64,000 nucleotides of DNA from Leptolyngbyaceae cyanobacterium clean351 (GTDB taxonomy: Bacteria; Cyanobacteriota; Cyanobacteriia; DAIDHW01), in assembly GCA_027451865.1 (NCBI GenBank), contig DAIDHW010000004.1, positions 62,001 through 126,000 on the forward strand, written 5' to 3'. The position numbers and the translations under genes were made by a program. Shown in pieces: positions 56,423-64,000 of this stretch. The notes beneath the pieces are model-generated. The model had not been told where the DNA came from. It ran no database searches and saw nothing but the letters and a program-made list of their open reading frames with translations. Position 1 is the first letter of the stretch, and each line of letters opens with the position of its first letter.

Positions 56423-58510
56423 TTAGGTCCCCCGCGGCAGGAGTTCCACCTCCGAAGGGCTGACGGTGATCTTCATCATCCCCAGTTGTACCTGTACTTC
56501 TCCGTCGGCCACCCGGAGCACCTGGGCAGTCTGGCCCAGGCGGGGGATGCGCACCCGGTCGCCCACCCGGGGTTGTAGGGCCTGGGCCACCTCAGGGGAT
56601 GGGGGTAAAGAGGCGGCAGCAATTCCCCGCAGGGCCTGGTTAGCCCGGCTGGCCGCCTGGGCAGTAACCGGGCCGCGCTGGAGTTTGCGGATCACCTCGG
56701 CTACCTGGGCTTGGGCTTGGCTAATCGCCTCCTGAACTGCCTGTTCCTGCTGAAGGCGCAGGTGGGCCTCTCGGGCTTGGAGGTGTCTTACCTGCCGGTG
56801 GAGTTGGTCGTGCAGTTGCTCAGCGTCCCGAACGATCTGCCGGGCCACCTGTAGCCGCTGCTCCTGTTGGCGCCGCTGTTCCTCCAGGCCTGCAATCACT
56901 TGATTCAGGTCGTCAGCCCGTTGGCCTAGGTGGGTTTGAGCCCCCTCGACGATCTCCGGGTCAAGACCAAGGCGCAGGGCAATAGCCAGGGCTTGGGAGC
57001 GGCCCGGGATCCCCCACAGGAGCCGATAGGTAGGGGCAAGACTCTCTAGATCAAACTCCACGGAGGCATTCTCAAACCGCGGGTCCTGGTACTTGAGGGC
57101 CTTTAACTCACGGAAGTGGGTGGTAGCCACCGTCAGCCAAGCCTGGTCCGCCAGATAATTTAAGAGGGCCACCGCTAGGGCACTCCCCTCCCCCGGGTCT
57201 GTGCCTGCCCCCACCTCGTCTAGGAGGACAAGATTTACCCCCTCTGGCTGCGCCTTGAGGGCGGCGAGAATGGCAATAATCCGGCGCAGGTGGCCAGAGA
57301 AGGTGGAGAGGTTTTGGGCAATAGACTGCTCATCCCCAATATCCGCTAGCACCTGGTCAAACCAAGGCAGCTGTGCCGGGGCTAGGGCCGGTACAAAAAG
57401 CCCTGCCTTGGCCATTAGGGCCACCAGCCCTAAGGTCTTGAGGGTGACAGTTTTACCCCCCGTGTTCGGCCCAGTGATCGCTACCACCCGCAGGGGCGGT
57501 TGGATCTGCAGGTCAATGGGCACTACCGGGTGGCCCTGCTCGTGGGCATGCTGCCAAACTAGTAGGGGATGACGCAGCTGCCGCAGGTTGACCCGGGGTC
57601 CAAACTGGGGCGGGTTCCCCTGCAGCCACAGGCCGTAGCGAGCCTTAGCTAAAGCTAAATCCAGGGCGGTGACCGTCTCCAGGAGCCTGATCAGGTCCGG
57701 CACCACCAGGGTGACCTGTTGACTGAGGCGGGCCCGGACTGCCTCGGCAGCGGCTTGCTCTTGCCGGTACAGTTGCCGCAGATGGTTATTCAAGGAGACC
57801 GTGACTTGGGGCTCTAGGTAAAGGGTAGCCCCGCTAGCGGAGGTGTCGTGGACAATCCCCCGGATCACCTCCCGGGCGCTGGCCTTGACCGGCAGGACGT
57901 AGCGGTCCCCCCGTTGGGTAATCAGGGGTTCCTGGAGGGCATAGCCATAGCGCTGGATTAGGCTGTGGAGGACCTGGTGAATTTGCTCCCGTTGGTGACG
58001 CCCGCGGTGGCGCACATCAGCCAACTGGGGACAGGCCCGGTCGAGGACCTCCCCCTGGTCATCGATGCAGTGGTAAATTTCCTGCTCTAACTCAGGGTAG
58101 GTGGGCAGATCGGCGATCAGCTGGTTGAGGACTACTAATTCCGGTTGCTGGCGCAGGCGGCGGCCTAGCTGACGTGTCCCCCCCAAGGTGGTGGCTAGGC
58201 CGAATAGCTCTAGGCCACTGAGAGTACCCTGGTGAGCCGCCCGGGCTAAACTGGGGCCGAGGTCGACGATGCCAGCAAAGTCCAAGTCGGAGTGCTCCTG
58301 AGCCTGGACCATTTCTCTAGTCTGGGCCAACAGGTGCCGGCTCTCGGCTTCGCTAGTGGGAATGGCGTGGCCGAGGGCGGCGCTCAAACCTAATTTGGTG
58401 GCAGCAAAGGTAGCCAGGTGCTGACAGAGGCGGGACCATTCGAGGAGGTCCTGGGCAGTGGTTTCCAAGGGCGGGGGGACAAAAGCTCCTATAATGAATC
58501 CTAGGATCAA
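56423..58510 (-). CDS. mutS2: MutS2 family DNA-binding ATPase lacking an Smr domain
   Basis: Suppressor of recombination or ribosome-rescue ATPase. The core has MutS clamp helices, Walker A TGPNTGGKTVTLKTLGL, Walker B VLLDEVGAGTDPGEGSALA and a coiled coil (QEQRLQVARQIVRDAEQLHD). It ends after a KOW-like segment (VGDRVRIPRLGQTAQVLRV) and EVELLPRGT. Full-length MutS2 has about 780-820 residues with a C-terminal Smr nuclease; here the protein stops at about 695, so Smr appears absent. The start is unclear: TTG at 58510, or TTG at 58468 (LETTAQDLL). Confidence 0.9.
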   Translation of the reverse strand: MILGFIIGAFVPPPLETTAQDLLEWSRLCQHLATFAATKLGLSAALGHAIPTSEAESRHLLAQTREMVQAQEHSDLDFAGIVDLGPSLARAAHQGTLSGLELFGLATTLGGTRQLGRRLRQQPELVVLNQLIADLPTYPELEQEIYHCIDDQGEVLDRACPQLADVRHRGRHQREQIHQVLHSLIQRYGYALQEPLITQRGDRYVLPVKASAREVIRGIVHDTSASGATLYLEPQVTVSLNNHLRQLYRQEQAAAEAVRARLSQQVTLVVPDLIRLLETVTALDLALAKARYGLWLQGNPPQFGPRVNLRQLRHPLLVWQHAHEQGHPVVPIDLQIQPPLRVVAITGPNTGGKTVTLKTLGLVALMAKAGLFVPALAPAQLPWFDQVLADIGDEQSIAQNLSTFSGHLRRIIAILAALKAQPEGVNLVLLDEVGAGTDPGEGSALAVALLNYLADQAWLTVATTHFRELKALKYQDPRFENASVEFDLESLAPTYRLLWGIPGRSQALAIALRLGLDPEIVEGAQTHLGQRADDLNQVIAGLEEQRRQQEQRLQVARQIVRDAEQLHDQLHRQVRHLQAREAHLRLQQEQAVQEAISQAQAQVAEVIRKLQRGPVTAQAASRANQALRGIAAASLPPSPEVAQALQPRVGDRVRIPRLGQTAQVLRVADGEVQVQLGMMKITVSPSEVELLPRGT

Positions 58511-58534
58511 AAACTTAACAATTCGGGCAGCGTA

Positions 58535-60016
58535 ATGAAAATTGTAGTGATTGGTAGCGGTTTTGGGGGTCTCTCAGCGGCAATTAGATTGCAAGCCCAG
58601 GGGCACCAGGTCACTATCCTCGAAAAGCGCGACAAACCCGGGGGCAGGGCCTACGTCTACGAACAGGATGGCTTCATGTTTGATGGCGGCCCGACCATCA
58701 TCACCGCCCCCTGGTTGATCCGGGAGTTGTTTGACCTGAGCCAGCGCCGCCAGGAGGACTACGTTAAGTTAATTCAGATCGACCCCTTCTACAACATCCG
58801 TTTCGAAGATGGCTCAGTATTTCACTACAATGCCGACCAGGAAAATATCCGCGCCCAGATCCTCAAGTTCAACCCCGCGGACTTAGCTGGATACCAGCAG
58901 TTCCTCGCCGCCACCACCGACATCTACCAGGTGGGCATGGCCCTGATTGACCAGCCCTTCAGTCAGTTCACGGATATGCTCAAGGTCCTCCCCCAGATGG
59001 TGCGCTTACAGTCCTACAAGTCCGTCGCCCAGTTTGTTAACCAGTACATCCAAGACGACCGCCTGCGCCAGGTGTTCAGTTTTCATCCCCTGCTCATCGG
59101 CGGCAATCCCTTCCAAAGCACCTCCATCTACGCCATGATCCACAAGCTAGAGCAGGATTCAGGGGTCTGGTTTGCCATGGGGGGGACTGGGGCACTGGTG
59201 AAGGGGCTAACTCAGCTTTTCCTTGACCAGGGGGGACAGCTACACCTAAATACCGAAGTAGCCACGGTTCTGATTGATGAGCACAGCCGCCGGGCCACGG
59301 GGGTGAAAACCAAAACGGGGGAAGTTATCCCTGCCGAAACCGTTGTCAGCAATGCCGATGTGGCCTTCACGTACCTAAATCTAGTGCCGGCTCAATTTCG
59401 CCGCAAGTTCACGGACCGGAGGATTAAGCGCAGCCGCTACTCCATGTCCTTGTTTGTCCTTTACTTTGGCACTGACCGGCGCTACGAAGACATCGCCCAC
59501 CACGAGATCCTCATGGGGCCGCGCTACCGGGGCCTGATTGAAGACATCTTTGTGCGCAAGCACCTAGCGGAAGACTTTTCCCTTTACCTCCATCGGCCCA
59601 CCGCCACTGACCCCTCCTTGGCTCCCCCGGGATGCGACTCCTGGTATGTCCTCTCCCCCGTCCCTCACCTCGGGGGAGATGTGGACTGGCGCACCACCGC
59701 CAAGCCCTACCGGGATGCTATTGTTAGCTATCTGGAGCAGCGTTACCTACCCGACCTGTCCCGCCACATCGTCAGTGAGTGTTACATCGACCCCCTCCAC
59801 TTCCAGGACACCCTCAATAGCTACCTGGGCAGCGCCTTTTCCGTCGAGCCAATCCTGACCCAATCCGCTTGGTTTCGCCCCCATAACCAGAGCGAAGACA
59901 TCCCTAACCTCTACTTCACCGGCGCAGGTACCCACCCGGGAGCGGGGCTACCAGGGGTGATCAGTTCAGGCAAGATCGTCGCCGAGATGATTGGCAAGGC
60001 CCCGGCCCTCGTTTAG
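58535..60016 (+). CDS. crtI: CrtI-type phytoene desaturase
   Basis: FAD-dependent desaturase of 493 residues. The N-terminal dinucleotide-binding fold is IVVIGSGFGGLSAAIRLQAQ, followed by EKRDKPGGRAYV and FDGGPTII. The C-terminal CrtI signature is NLYFTGAGTHPGAGLPGVIS. The CrtI architecture (with SMSLFVLYFGTDRRY) is clear and differs from plant-type CrtP. In most bacteria CrtI converts phytoene to lycopene or neurosporene. The overall match could also be a related desaturase or isomerase such as CrtD or CrtN, but the end motif favours CrtI. ATG at 58535; a LapA-like gene follows. Confidence 0.85.
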   Translation: MKIVVIGSGFGGLSAAIRLQAQGHQVTILEKRDKPGGRAYVYEQDGFMFDGGPTIITAPWLIRELFDLSQRRQEDYVKLIQIDPFYNIRFEDGSVFHYNADQENIRAQILKFNPADLAGYQQFLAATTDIYQVGMALIDQPFSQFTDMLKVLPQMVRLQSYKSVAQFVNQYIQDDRLRQVFSFHPLLIGGNPFQSTSIYAMIHKLEQDSGVWFAMGGTGALVKGLTQLFLDQGGQLHLNTEVATVLIDEHSRRATGVKTKTGEVIPAETVVSNADVAFTYLNLVPAQFRRKFTDRRIKRSRYSMSLFVLYFGTDRRYEDIAHHEILMGPRYRGLIEDIFVRKHLAEDFSLYLHRPTATDPSLAPPGCDSWYVLSPVPHLGGDVDWRTTAKPYRDAIVSYLEQRYLPDLSRHIVSECYIDPLHFQDTLNSYLGSAFSVEPILTQSAWFRPHNQSEDIPNLYFTGAGTHPGAGLPGVISSGKIVAEMIGKAPALV

Positions 60017-60029
60017 GAGCCCCAGACCC

Positions 60030-60428
60030 ATGGCACTGATCCAGCGGCTACTGTTGTTGCTCCTGTTGGGTAGTCTTGCGGTCTTGATCGCCCAGAATAA
60101 TGCTCCACCGGTGGCCCTAGTGGTCTTTGGCCAAAAGACCCAAACTCTGAGCTTGGGAGCTTGGATGGTCATAGCCACGGGGGTGGGGGTGGGAGTGGCC
60201 GGGATAGTAGTGCTGCTGTTTTGGCTTAGTAATATCTTGGCTCCCCAGGTTCTGGCGGCTGTTGATTCTCCCCCCCCAGTAACTCCCCCTCCAACCCCTC
60301 CACCGGCCACACCCTCCCCGGAGCCGAAGACCAAGTTAACTAACCCCGTAGTGGACGCCGACTACCGAGTAATTGACAGTACCCGAGAGGAGTGGCAGGA
60401 CCAGGAGCCGGAGGATTGGGACTTTTGA
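60030..60428 (+). CDS. LapA/DUF1049-like membrane protein
   Basis: A 132-residue protein with two transmembrane helices (ALIQRLLLLLLLGSLAVLI and LSLGAWMVIATGVGVGVAGI) and a cytoplasmic proline-rich, acidic tail (EEWQDQEPEDWDF). The NNAPPVALVVFGQK region between helices is typical of the LapA domain (DUF1049). ATG at 60030 has AGGAG 10 nt upstream and is preferred to the longer frame that would start inside crtI. E. coli LapA tunes LPS assembly; a role here is inference. Confidence 0.75.
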   Translation: MALIQRLLLLLLLGSLAVLIAQNNAPPVALVVFGQKTQTLSLGAWMVIATGVGVGVAGIVVLLFWLSNILAPQVLAAVDSPPPVTPPPTPPPATPSPEPKTKLTNPVVDADYRVIDSTREEWQDQEPEDWDF

Positions 60429-60534
60429 GGGGATAGGCAGCGCTGGACTCTGATTCTTCTAGAATAAAACCTGAGTATAGGGGTGAGCCCCCTCAGCTGG
60501 TCCAACCTCCACCGCCACTTACCCCCGTCTTCCC

Positions 60535-62271
60535 ATGAAGCCACTGTCTGCCCTGCAATACCTCCAACCTCTGGCCAACTCTAGTTGGTTTGCCTACCTC
60601 ACAATCTTGCTGCTGGAGTTGAAGCGGGTTTGGCGGATGTGGGACTACCTAGACCTCACCTTCGGCGACACCTCTAGCTACTACCAGGATGCCTACAGCT
60701 GGTTTAGTCAAGGGATGAATGATATTGCCTGGTCACCGCTGTACACCGCTTACTTCGGCACTTTCTTGCATGTATTTAGCGATGCGACGGCGGTGACCGT
60801 TGCCCACCGCTTGGTGATCGTCTTTACCTCGACAGGCTTGTTTTTGGCGGTGGCCCGCCGCCTGCTGCCCCCGGGCATAGCCTGGCTGATGAGTTGCTGG
60901 TGGGTCCTGTGCCCCAACAACTTTGATGCCGACTATGAAGTACATATGTTTGCAGTACTGCCAGTTTTGGCCGCCGCCGCCCTGGTTCTGTACTGGCAGA
61001 GCCCCTGGGGCCGGGGGGCTTCCCTGGGGATGTTGGTTTTGTCAACGGTCCTGGTGCGCAATGAAACCATTGTGGCCATCCCGGTCTTGTTAGTAGTCTA
61101 TGGGCTTTGGGAGGTCAAGCACCGGACTGCCCTGAAGCAATGTTTGTGGGGTTACGTCACACCTTTGGTTCTGGTCCTAGCCTTGGTGGGCTTTTTTTAC
61201 CTGCGTTCCTACGACAAGTTTCCGATGGTTGAGAATGAACTCCTAGCCAAGGATACAGTCAACATCTGTCAGGTGTATGCCATCAGCTACCAGCAGCGCC
61301 ATCCCCAGGACCCCTTCAGCCAACTGAGCCCGTGGACCCAGTGCGATGGGCTAATGAAACGGCAGTTTGGCCAGCCCTATCCCAGCCTGTTTCAAGCCAT
61401 CGCAGCTAATCCCGGTGCCATGGCGGAGCATTTTCTGTGGAACTCAAGCCTGACCCTCAATGGCCTGCAAATTGCCCTGTTTGGGGCCACCTCCGGCAAG
61501 ATTGGGCCTGGATTCTCCGCAGTACAACCCCAAACCTGGGTGGTGGTTCCCACCTTAGGGGTGGGGATGGTACTGATCGCTGGGGTAATGGTGGGCCTGC
61601 GGGAGGGAAAATTTTGGTGGCGGGAGTACCTACAGGGGCGGATCCTCGGCTGGGCGGTGCTCGGGTCCTGCGCTGCCATCACTCTCTTGATTATGATCCC
61701 GGTGGAGCGGCCCCGGCCCGAGTATCTTTATAACTTGACTTTGTTTCTAACGATGCTTACGGGCATGAGCCTCCACGTATTGGGCTCCCATGTCCGGCCG
61801 TTACAACGGGGGGCAGCCCTGATGCCCGTGGTGATCGCCTTGGTAATCCTTTTTACCCCCAACTACTACGCTCCGGGGGAGCGGCCCCTAGCGGACCTGT
61901 ACCATACCTTTTTGCCCTACCAAAGTGCCTTTGCCAACCCCCAGACCTACTTTTTGAGTCGGTCTTTCCCCAGTGAGTTGTGTAGCTATCTCGGGCACGG
62001 CCACAACCAAAGCTGTAATGGGGTTGACTACTACTACGACCAGAATAGTGACGACGTGTTGTACGGGGGGGCTAACGCCAAAGTGCCGATTCCGGAACTC
62101 CTCGAGCGCCTGCAAGTTACCCTAGCCTACTTTGACTTTCCAATTTGGTCTCAACTAAGCCGAGACCCCCGGGGCCAGGAGTTTTTGGATCACCTAGACA
62201 AGTACGGCTGGTCAGTAGTGCTTAGCCAGGAAATTCCCAACAATCACTGGGTCCTGCTCGGCAAGAGCTAG
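60535..62271 (+). CDS. GT-C-like polytopic membrane protein
   Basis: A 578-residue protein with about ten transmembrane helices (LLPPGIAWLMSCWWVLCP, AVLPVLAAAALVLYWQ, VLVLALVGFFYLRS) and soluble ends. The first loop has an acidic motif (DLTFGDTSSYYQDA) and WSPLYTAYFG, as in GT-C glycosyltransferases that use polyprenyl-linked sugars. A long C-terminal loop with cysteines (ELCSYLGHGHNQSCNG) is probably periplasmic. I cannot name the sugar or acceptor. The adjacent GT2-methyltransferase suggests a surface glycan locus. Confidence 0.7.
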   Translation: MKPLSALQYLQPLANSSWFAYLTILLLELKRVWRMWDYLDLTFGDTSSYYQDAYSWFSQGMNDIAWSPLYTAYFGTFLHVFSDATAVTVAHRLVIVFTSTGLFLAVARRLLPPGIAWLMSCWWVLCPNNFDADYEVHMFAVLPVLAAAALVLYWQSPWGRGASLGMLVLSTVLVRNETIVAIPVLLVVYGLWEVKHRTALKQCLWGYVTPLVLVLALVGFFYLRSYDKFPMVENELLAKDTVNICQVYAISYQQRHPQDPFSQLSPWTQCDGLMKRQFGQPYPSLFQAIAANPGAMAEHFLWNSSLTLNGLQIALFGATSGKIGPGFSAVQPQTWVVVPTLGVGMVLIAGVMVGLREGKFWWREYLQGRILGWAVLGSCAAITLLIMIPVERPRPEYLYNLTLFLTMLTGMSLHVLGSHVRPLQRGAALMPVVIALVILFTPNYYAPGERPLADLYHTFLPYQSAFANPQTYFLSRSFPSELCSYLGHGHNQSCNGVDYYYDQNSDDVLYGGANAKVPIPELLERLQVTLAYFDFPIWSQLSRDPRGQEFLDHLDKYGWSVVLSQEIPNNHWVLLGKS

Positions 62272-62445
62272 CTAGTTAGGGCATTTTAGGGTAATCTGAC
62301 CTCAGTCAATGACTTTGATGTGCCTAGGGATAGGGACCGCTCACCATCCTTAACTTGCCCCCTGGCATAGGACCAAGGGGAGTTGGATCCACTGCCCCCG
62401 ATTTACAGGCGCTCCACCACACTCAATAACTCCCCGGGAGGTTCT

Positions 62446-63969
62446 ATGGGGCTTACCACCACTAAAACGCCCACTGCCCAACCAGCCGAAATCTGTGTAG
62501 ATGCTCAGGGCAAAAGGATCGGAGTCCTAATTGTCGCCTACAATGCCGTAACCACTCTAGCTTCGGTTTTGCGCCGGATCCCGGCCGACGTGTGGGAGAA
62601 CGTGGAGGAGGTAGTCGTCTTTGACGACGCCAGCCATGACGACACCTACGAGCTGGCGATGGGGTATAAGTTGCTGTCCAAGATCAAACACTTAAACGTA
62701 TTTAAAAACCAAAATAACCTCGGCTACGGTGGCAATCAGAAGCTAGGCTACTCCTATTTTATAGACAAGGGTTTTGACGTGGTAGTCCTCCTGCACGGGG
62801 ATGGACAGTACGCCCCGGAGGTCCTTGCTCACCTCTACCAACCCATTGTCGCCGGTGAAGCTAGCGCCGTGTTTGGTTCTCGGATGATGATGGACTACGG
62901 GGGGCCCTTGAAGGGGGGGATGCCCCTATACAAGTACGTGGGCAACCGCATTTTGACCTTCTTTGAGAACCGGGCCCTAGGGATGAACTTGACTGAGTTC
63001 CACAGTGGCTACCGGGCCTATAGTCTCCATGCCCTCAAGGAAATCAACTTTGCCCACATGACTGATAACTTCCATTTTGATACGGAAATTATCATCAAAC
63101 TTCACCACCAGGGTTTTGTGATCAAGGAGGTGCCCATCCCCACCTATTACGGGAATGAGGTTTGTTACGTCAACGGCATGAAGTATGCTCGGGACGTATT
63201 CCGCTCAGTAATTCGTTATCAGCAGACCATTCAATCGGTGCGAGTCTATCCCGAGTACCAGGAATACTACGTCCACTACCCCCTCAAACACAGCCGCTTT
63301 TCCAGCCACTACTACTTTCGCCAACTGGTCAACCAGGGCTACGATGTCCTAGATGTGGGGTGTGGTCAGGGTTTCTTTGCCGCCACCATTGCCGAGGGGA
63401 ATCGGATTGTCGGTATTGACTCTTTACCCCAGGTGGAAAATGCCGGGGTCTTTGAGCACTTTTACAGTGCCAATCTGGAAAACGGTCTGCAGGAGGTTCT
63501 GCCAGCTCTGGGGGGCCGCCAATTCGATAAGGTCCTGCTCCAGGATGTGCTAGAGCACTTGAGCACCCCCGATCGCCTCCTCCAGGATTGCCATGGGGTC
63601 CTCAAACCTAATGGCCTACTGCTAGTATCCGTCCCCAACGTGGCCAATATTACGATCCGGTTAGCCCTGCTGTTTGGGCGCTGGAACTACACCGAGCGGG
63701 GCATCCTCGACAAGACTCACCTACGCTTTTTCACCCGCCACAGTGCCCGGGTGCTGCTGGAGAAAAATGGCTACCGGGTGATGAAAACCATGTCCACGGT
63801 CATGCCCATAGAACTGGCCTTGGGCCTCCCTTCCCACAACCCTCTGATGAGGACCCTCAACCGCCTCCTGGCGGTCCTGACCTGGATGATGCCGGGCTTA
63901 TTAGGCTATCAAAGCATCTTTGTGGTCCGGTCAGTAATTGCCAAGGCTGAGTTATCCCCAACTAACTGA
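62446..63969 (+). CDS. Glycosyltransferase family 2 fused to a SAM methyltransferase
   Basis: A 507-residue two-domain protein. The N-terminal part (about 25-230) is a GT2/DPM1-like glycosyltransferase: IGVLIVAYNAVTTLASVLRR, VVFDDASHDDT, VVLLHGDGQYAPEVLAHLY and FHFDTEIIIKL. The C-terminal part (about 300-420) is a class I methyltransferase: DVLDVGCGQGFFA at about 300-312, then LLQDVLEHLSTPDRLL, VSVPNVANI and ILDKTHLRFF. The start ATG at 62446 has GGGAGG 4-5 nt upstream; the longer frame begins at TTG 62383 with poor spacing. It follows the GT-C-like gene. Confidence 0.88.
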   Translation: MGLTTTKTPTAQPAEICVDAQGKRIGVLIVAYNAVTTLASVLRRIPADVWENVEEVVVFDDASHDDTYELAMGYKLLSKIKHLNVFKNQNNLGYGGNQKLGYSYFIDKGFDVVVLLHGDGQYAPEVLAHLYQPIVAGEASAVFGSRMMMDYGGPLKGGMPLYKYVGNRILTFFENRALGMNLTEFHSGYRAYSLHALKEINFAHMTDNFHFDTEIIIKLHHQGFVIKEVPIPTYYGNEVCYVNGMKYARDVFRSVIRYQQTIQSVRVYPEYQEYYVHYPLKHSRFSSHYYFRQLVNQGYDVLDVGCGQGFFAATIAEGNRIVGIDSLPQVENAGVFEHFYSANLENGLQEVLPALGGRQFDKVLLQDVLEHLSTPDRLLQDCHGVLKPNGLLLVSVPNVANITIRLALLFGRWNYTERGILDKTHLRFFTRHSARVLLEKNGYRVMKTMSTVMPIELALGLPSHNPLMRTLNRLLAVLTWMMPGLLGYQSIFVVRSVIAKAELSPTN

Positions 63970-64000
63970 AATCTACCCCTGGGTGCTGGTCTAACCATAG

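Overview
The window is chromosomal DNA of an oxygenic, thylakoid-type cyanobacterium with a fairly high G+C content. The markers are psbI and psbK (photosystem II), psaM (photosystem I), a CpcS/CpeS bilin lyase, the clock kinase SasA, a PatD-like protein, the plastid-shared genes ycf23, ycf34 and rre1 (ycf29), a LptD-like DUF3769 protein and several proteins that look restricted to cyanobacteria. The species cannot be fixed from the sequence. One feature is unusual for the phylum: a bacterial-type phytoene desaturase (CrtI family) where most cyanobacteria use CrtP/CrtQ/CrtH.

Layout. 1-8.6 kb: HEAT-repeat protein, nadD, sasA, relA/spoT, patD-like gene, ruvA, polA. 8.6-12.4 kb: htrA with a structured leader, pheA, glmM. 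12.4-15.0 kb: molybdate uptake (modBC fusion and modA). 15.1-19.4 kb: a triple-repeat protein of unknown function, psbI, a LptD-like outer-membrane protein and a small conserved gene. 19.4-21.8 kb: cpcS, a small membrane protein, psaM, terC, ndk. 21.9-30.5 kb: clpB, two small genes, tRNA-Val, dnaX, purL, ispG. 30.7-32.5 kb: Nudix, ssb, aquaporin. 32.5-37.3 kb: an AT-richer accessory island holding two large dynamin-like GTPases in one operon, beside tRNA-Thr. 37.5-44.7 kb: psbK, a TnpB remnant, tgt, an RDD protein, a lipoate-ligase-like gene, mrp, rre1, ycf34, cca. 44.7-52.5 kb: recG, a second clpB, a lipoprotein, ycf23, a STAS protein, clpP. 52.6-58.5 kb: prohibitin, rRNA methyltransferase, DUF3146, ftsY, thioesterase, mutS2. 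58.5-64 kb: crtI, a LapA-like protein, a GT-C-like membrane protein and a GT2-methyltransferase fusion.

Most of the window is tightly packed housekeeping DNA. Many neighbours overlap by 4 bp or run convergently into each other's 3' ends (patD/ruvA by 78 bp, terC/ndk by 71 bp). Starts are often GTG or TTG. Two well-conserved genes, tgt and the STAS gene, have no ATG, GTG or TTG able to make their conserved N-terminus and probably start at CTG and ATT.

The best candidate for a special system is the GTPase pair at 32.9-37.2 kb. Its architecture, gene sizes, lower G+C and position at the 3' end of a tRNA gene resemble the LeoA/LeoBC dynamin pairs described as the Eleos anti-phage system. That assignment is inference. 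Second-line candidates are the triple-repeat protein (15.1-16.7 kb), the CrtI-type desaturase and the glycosyltransferase block at the right end.
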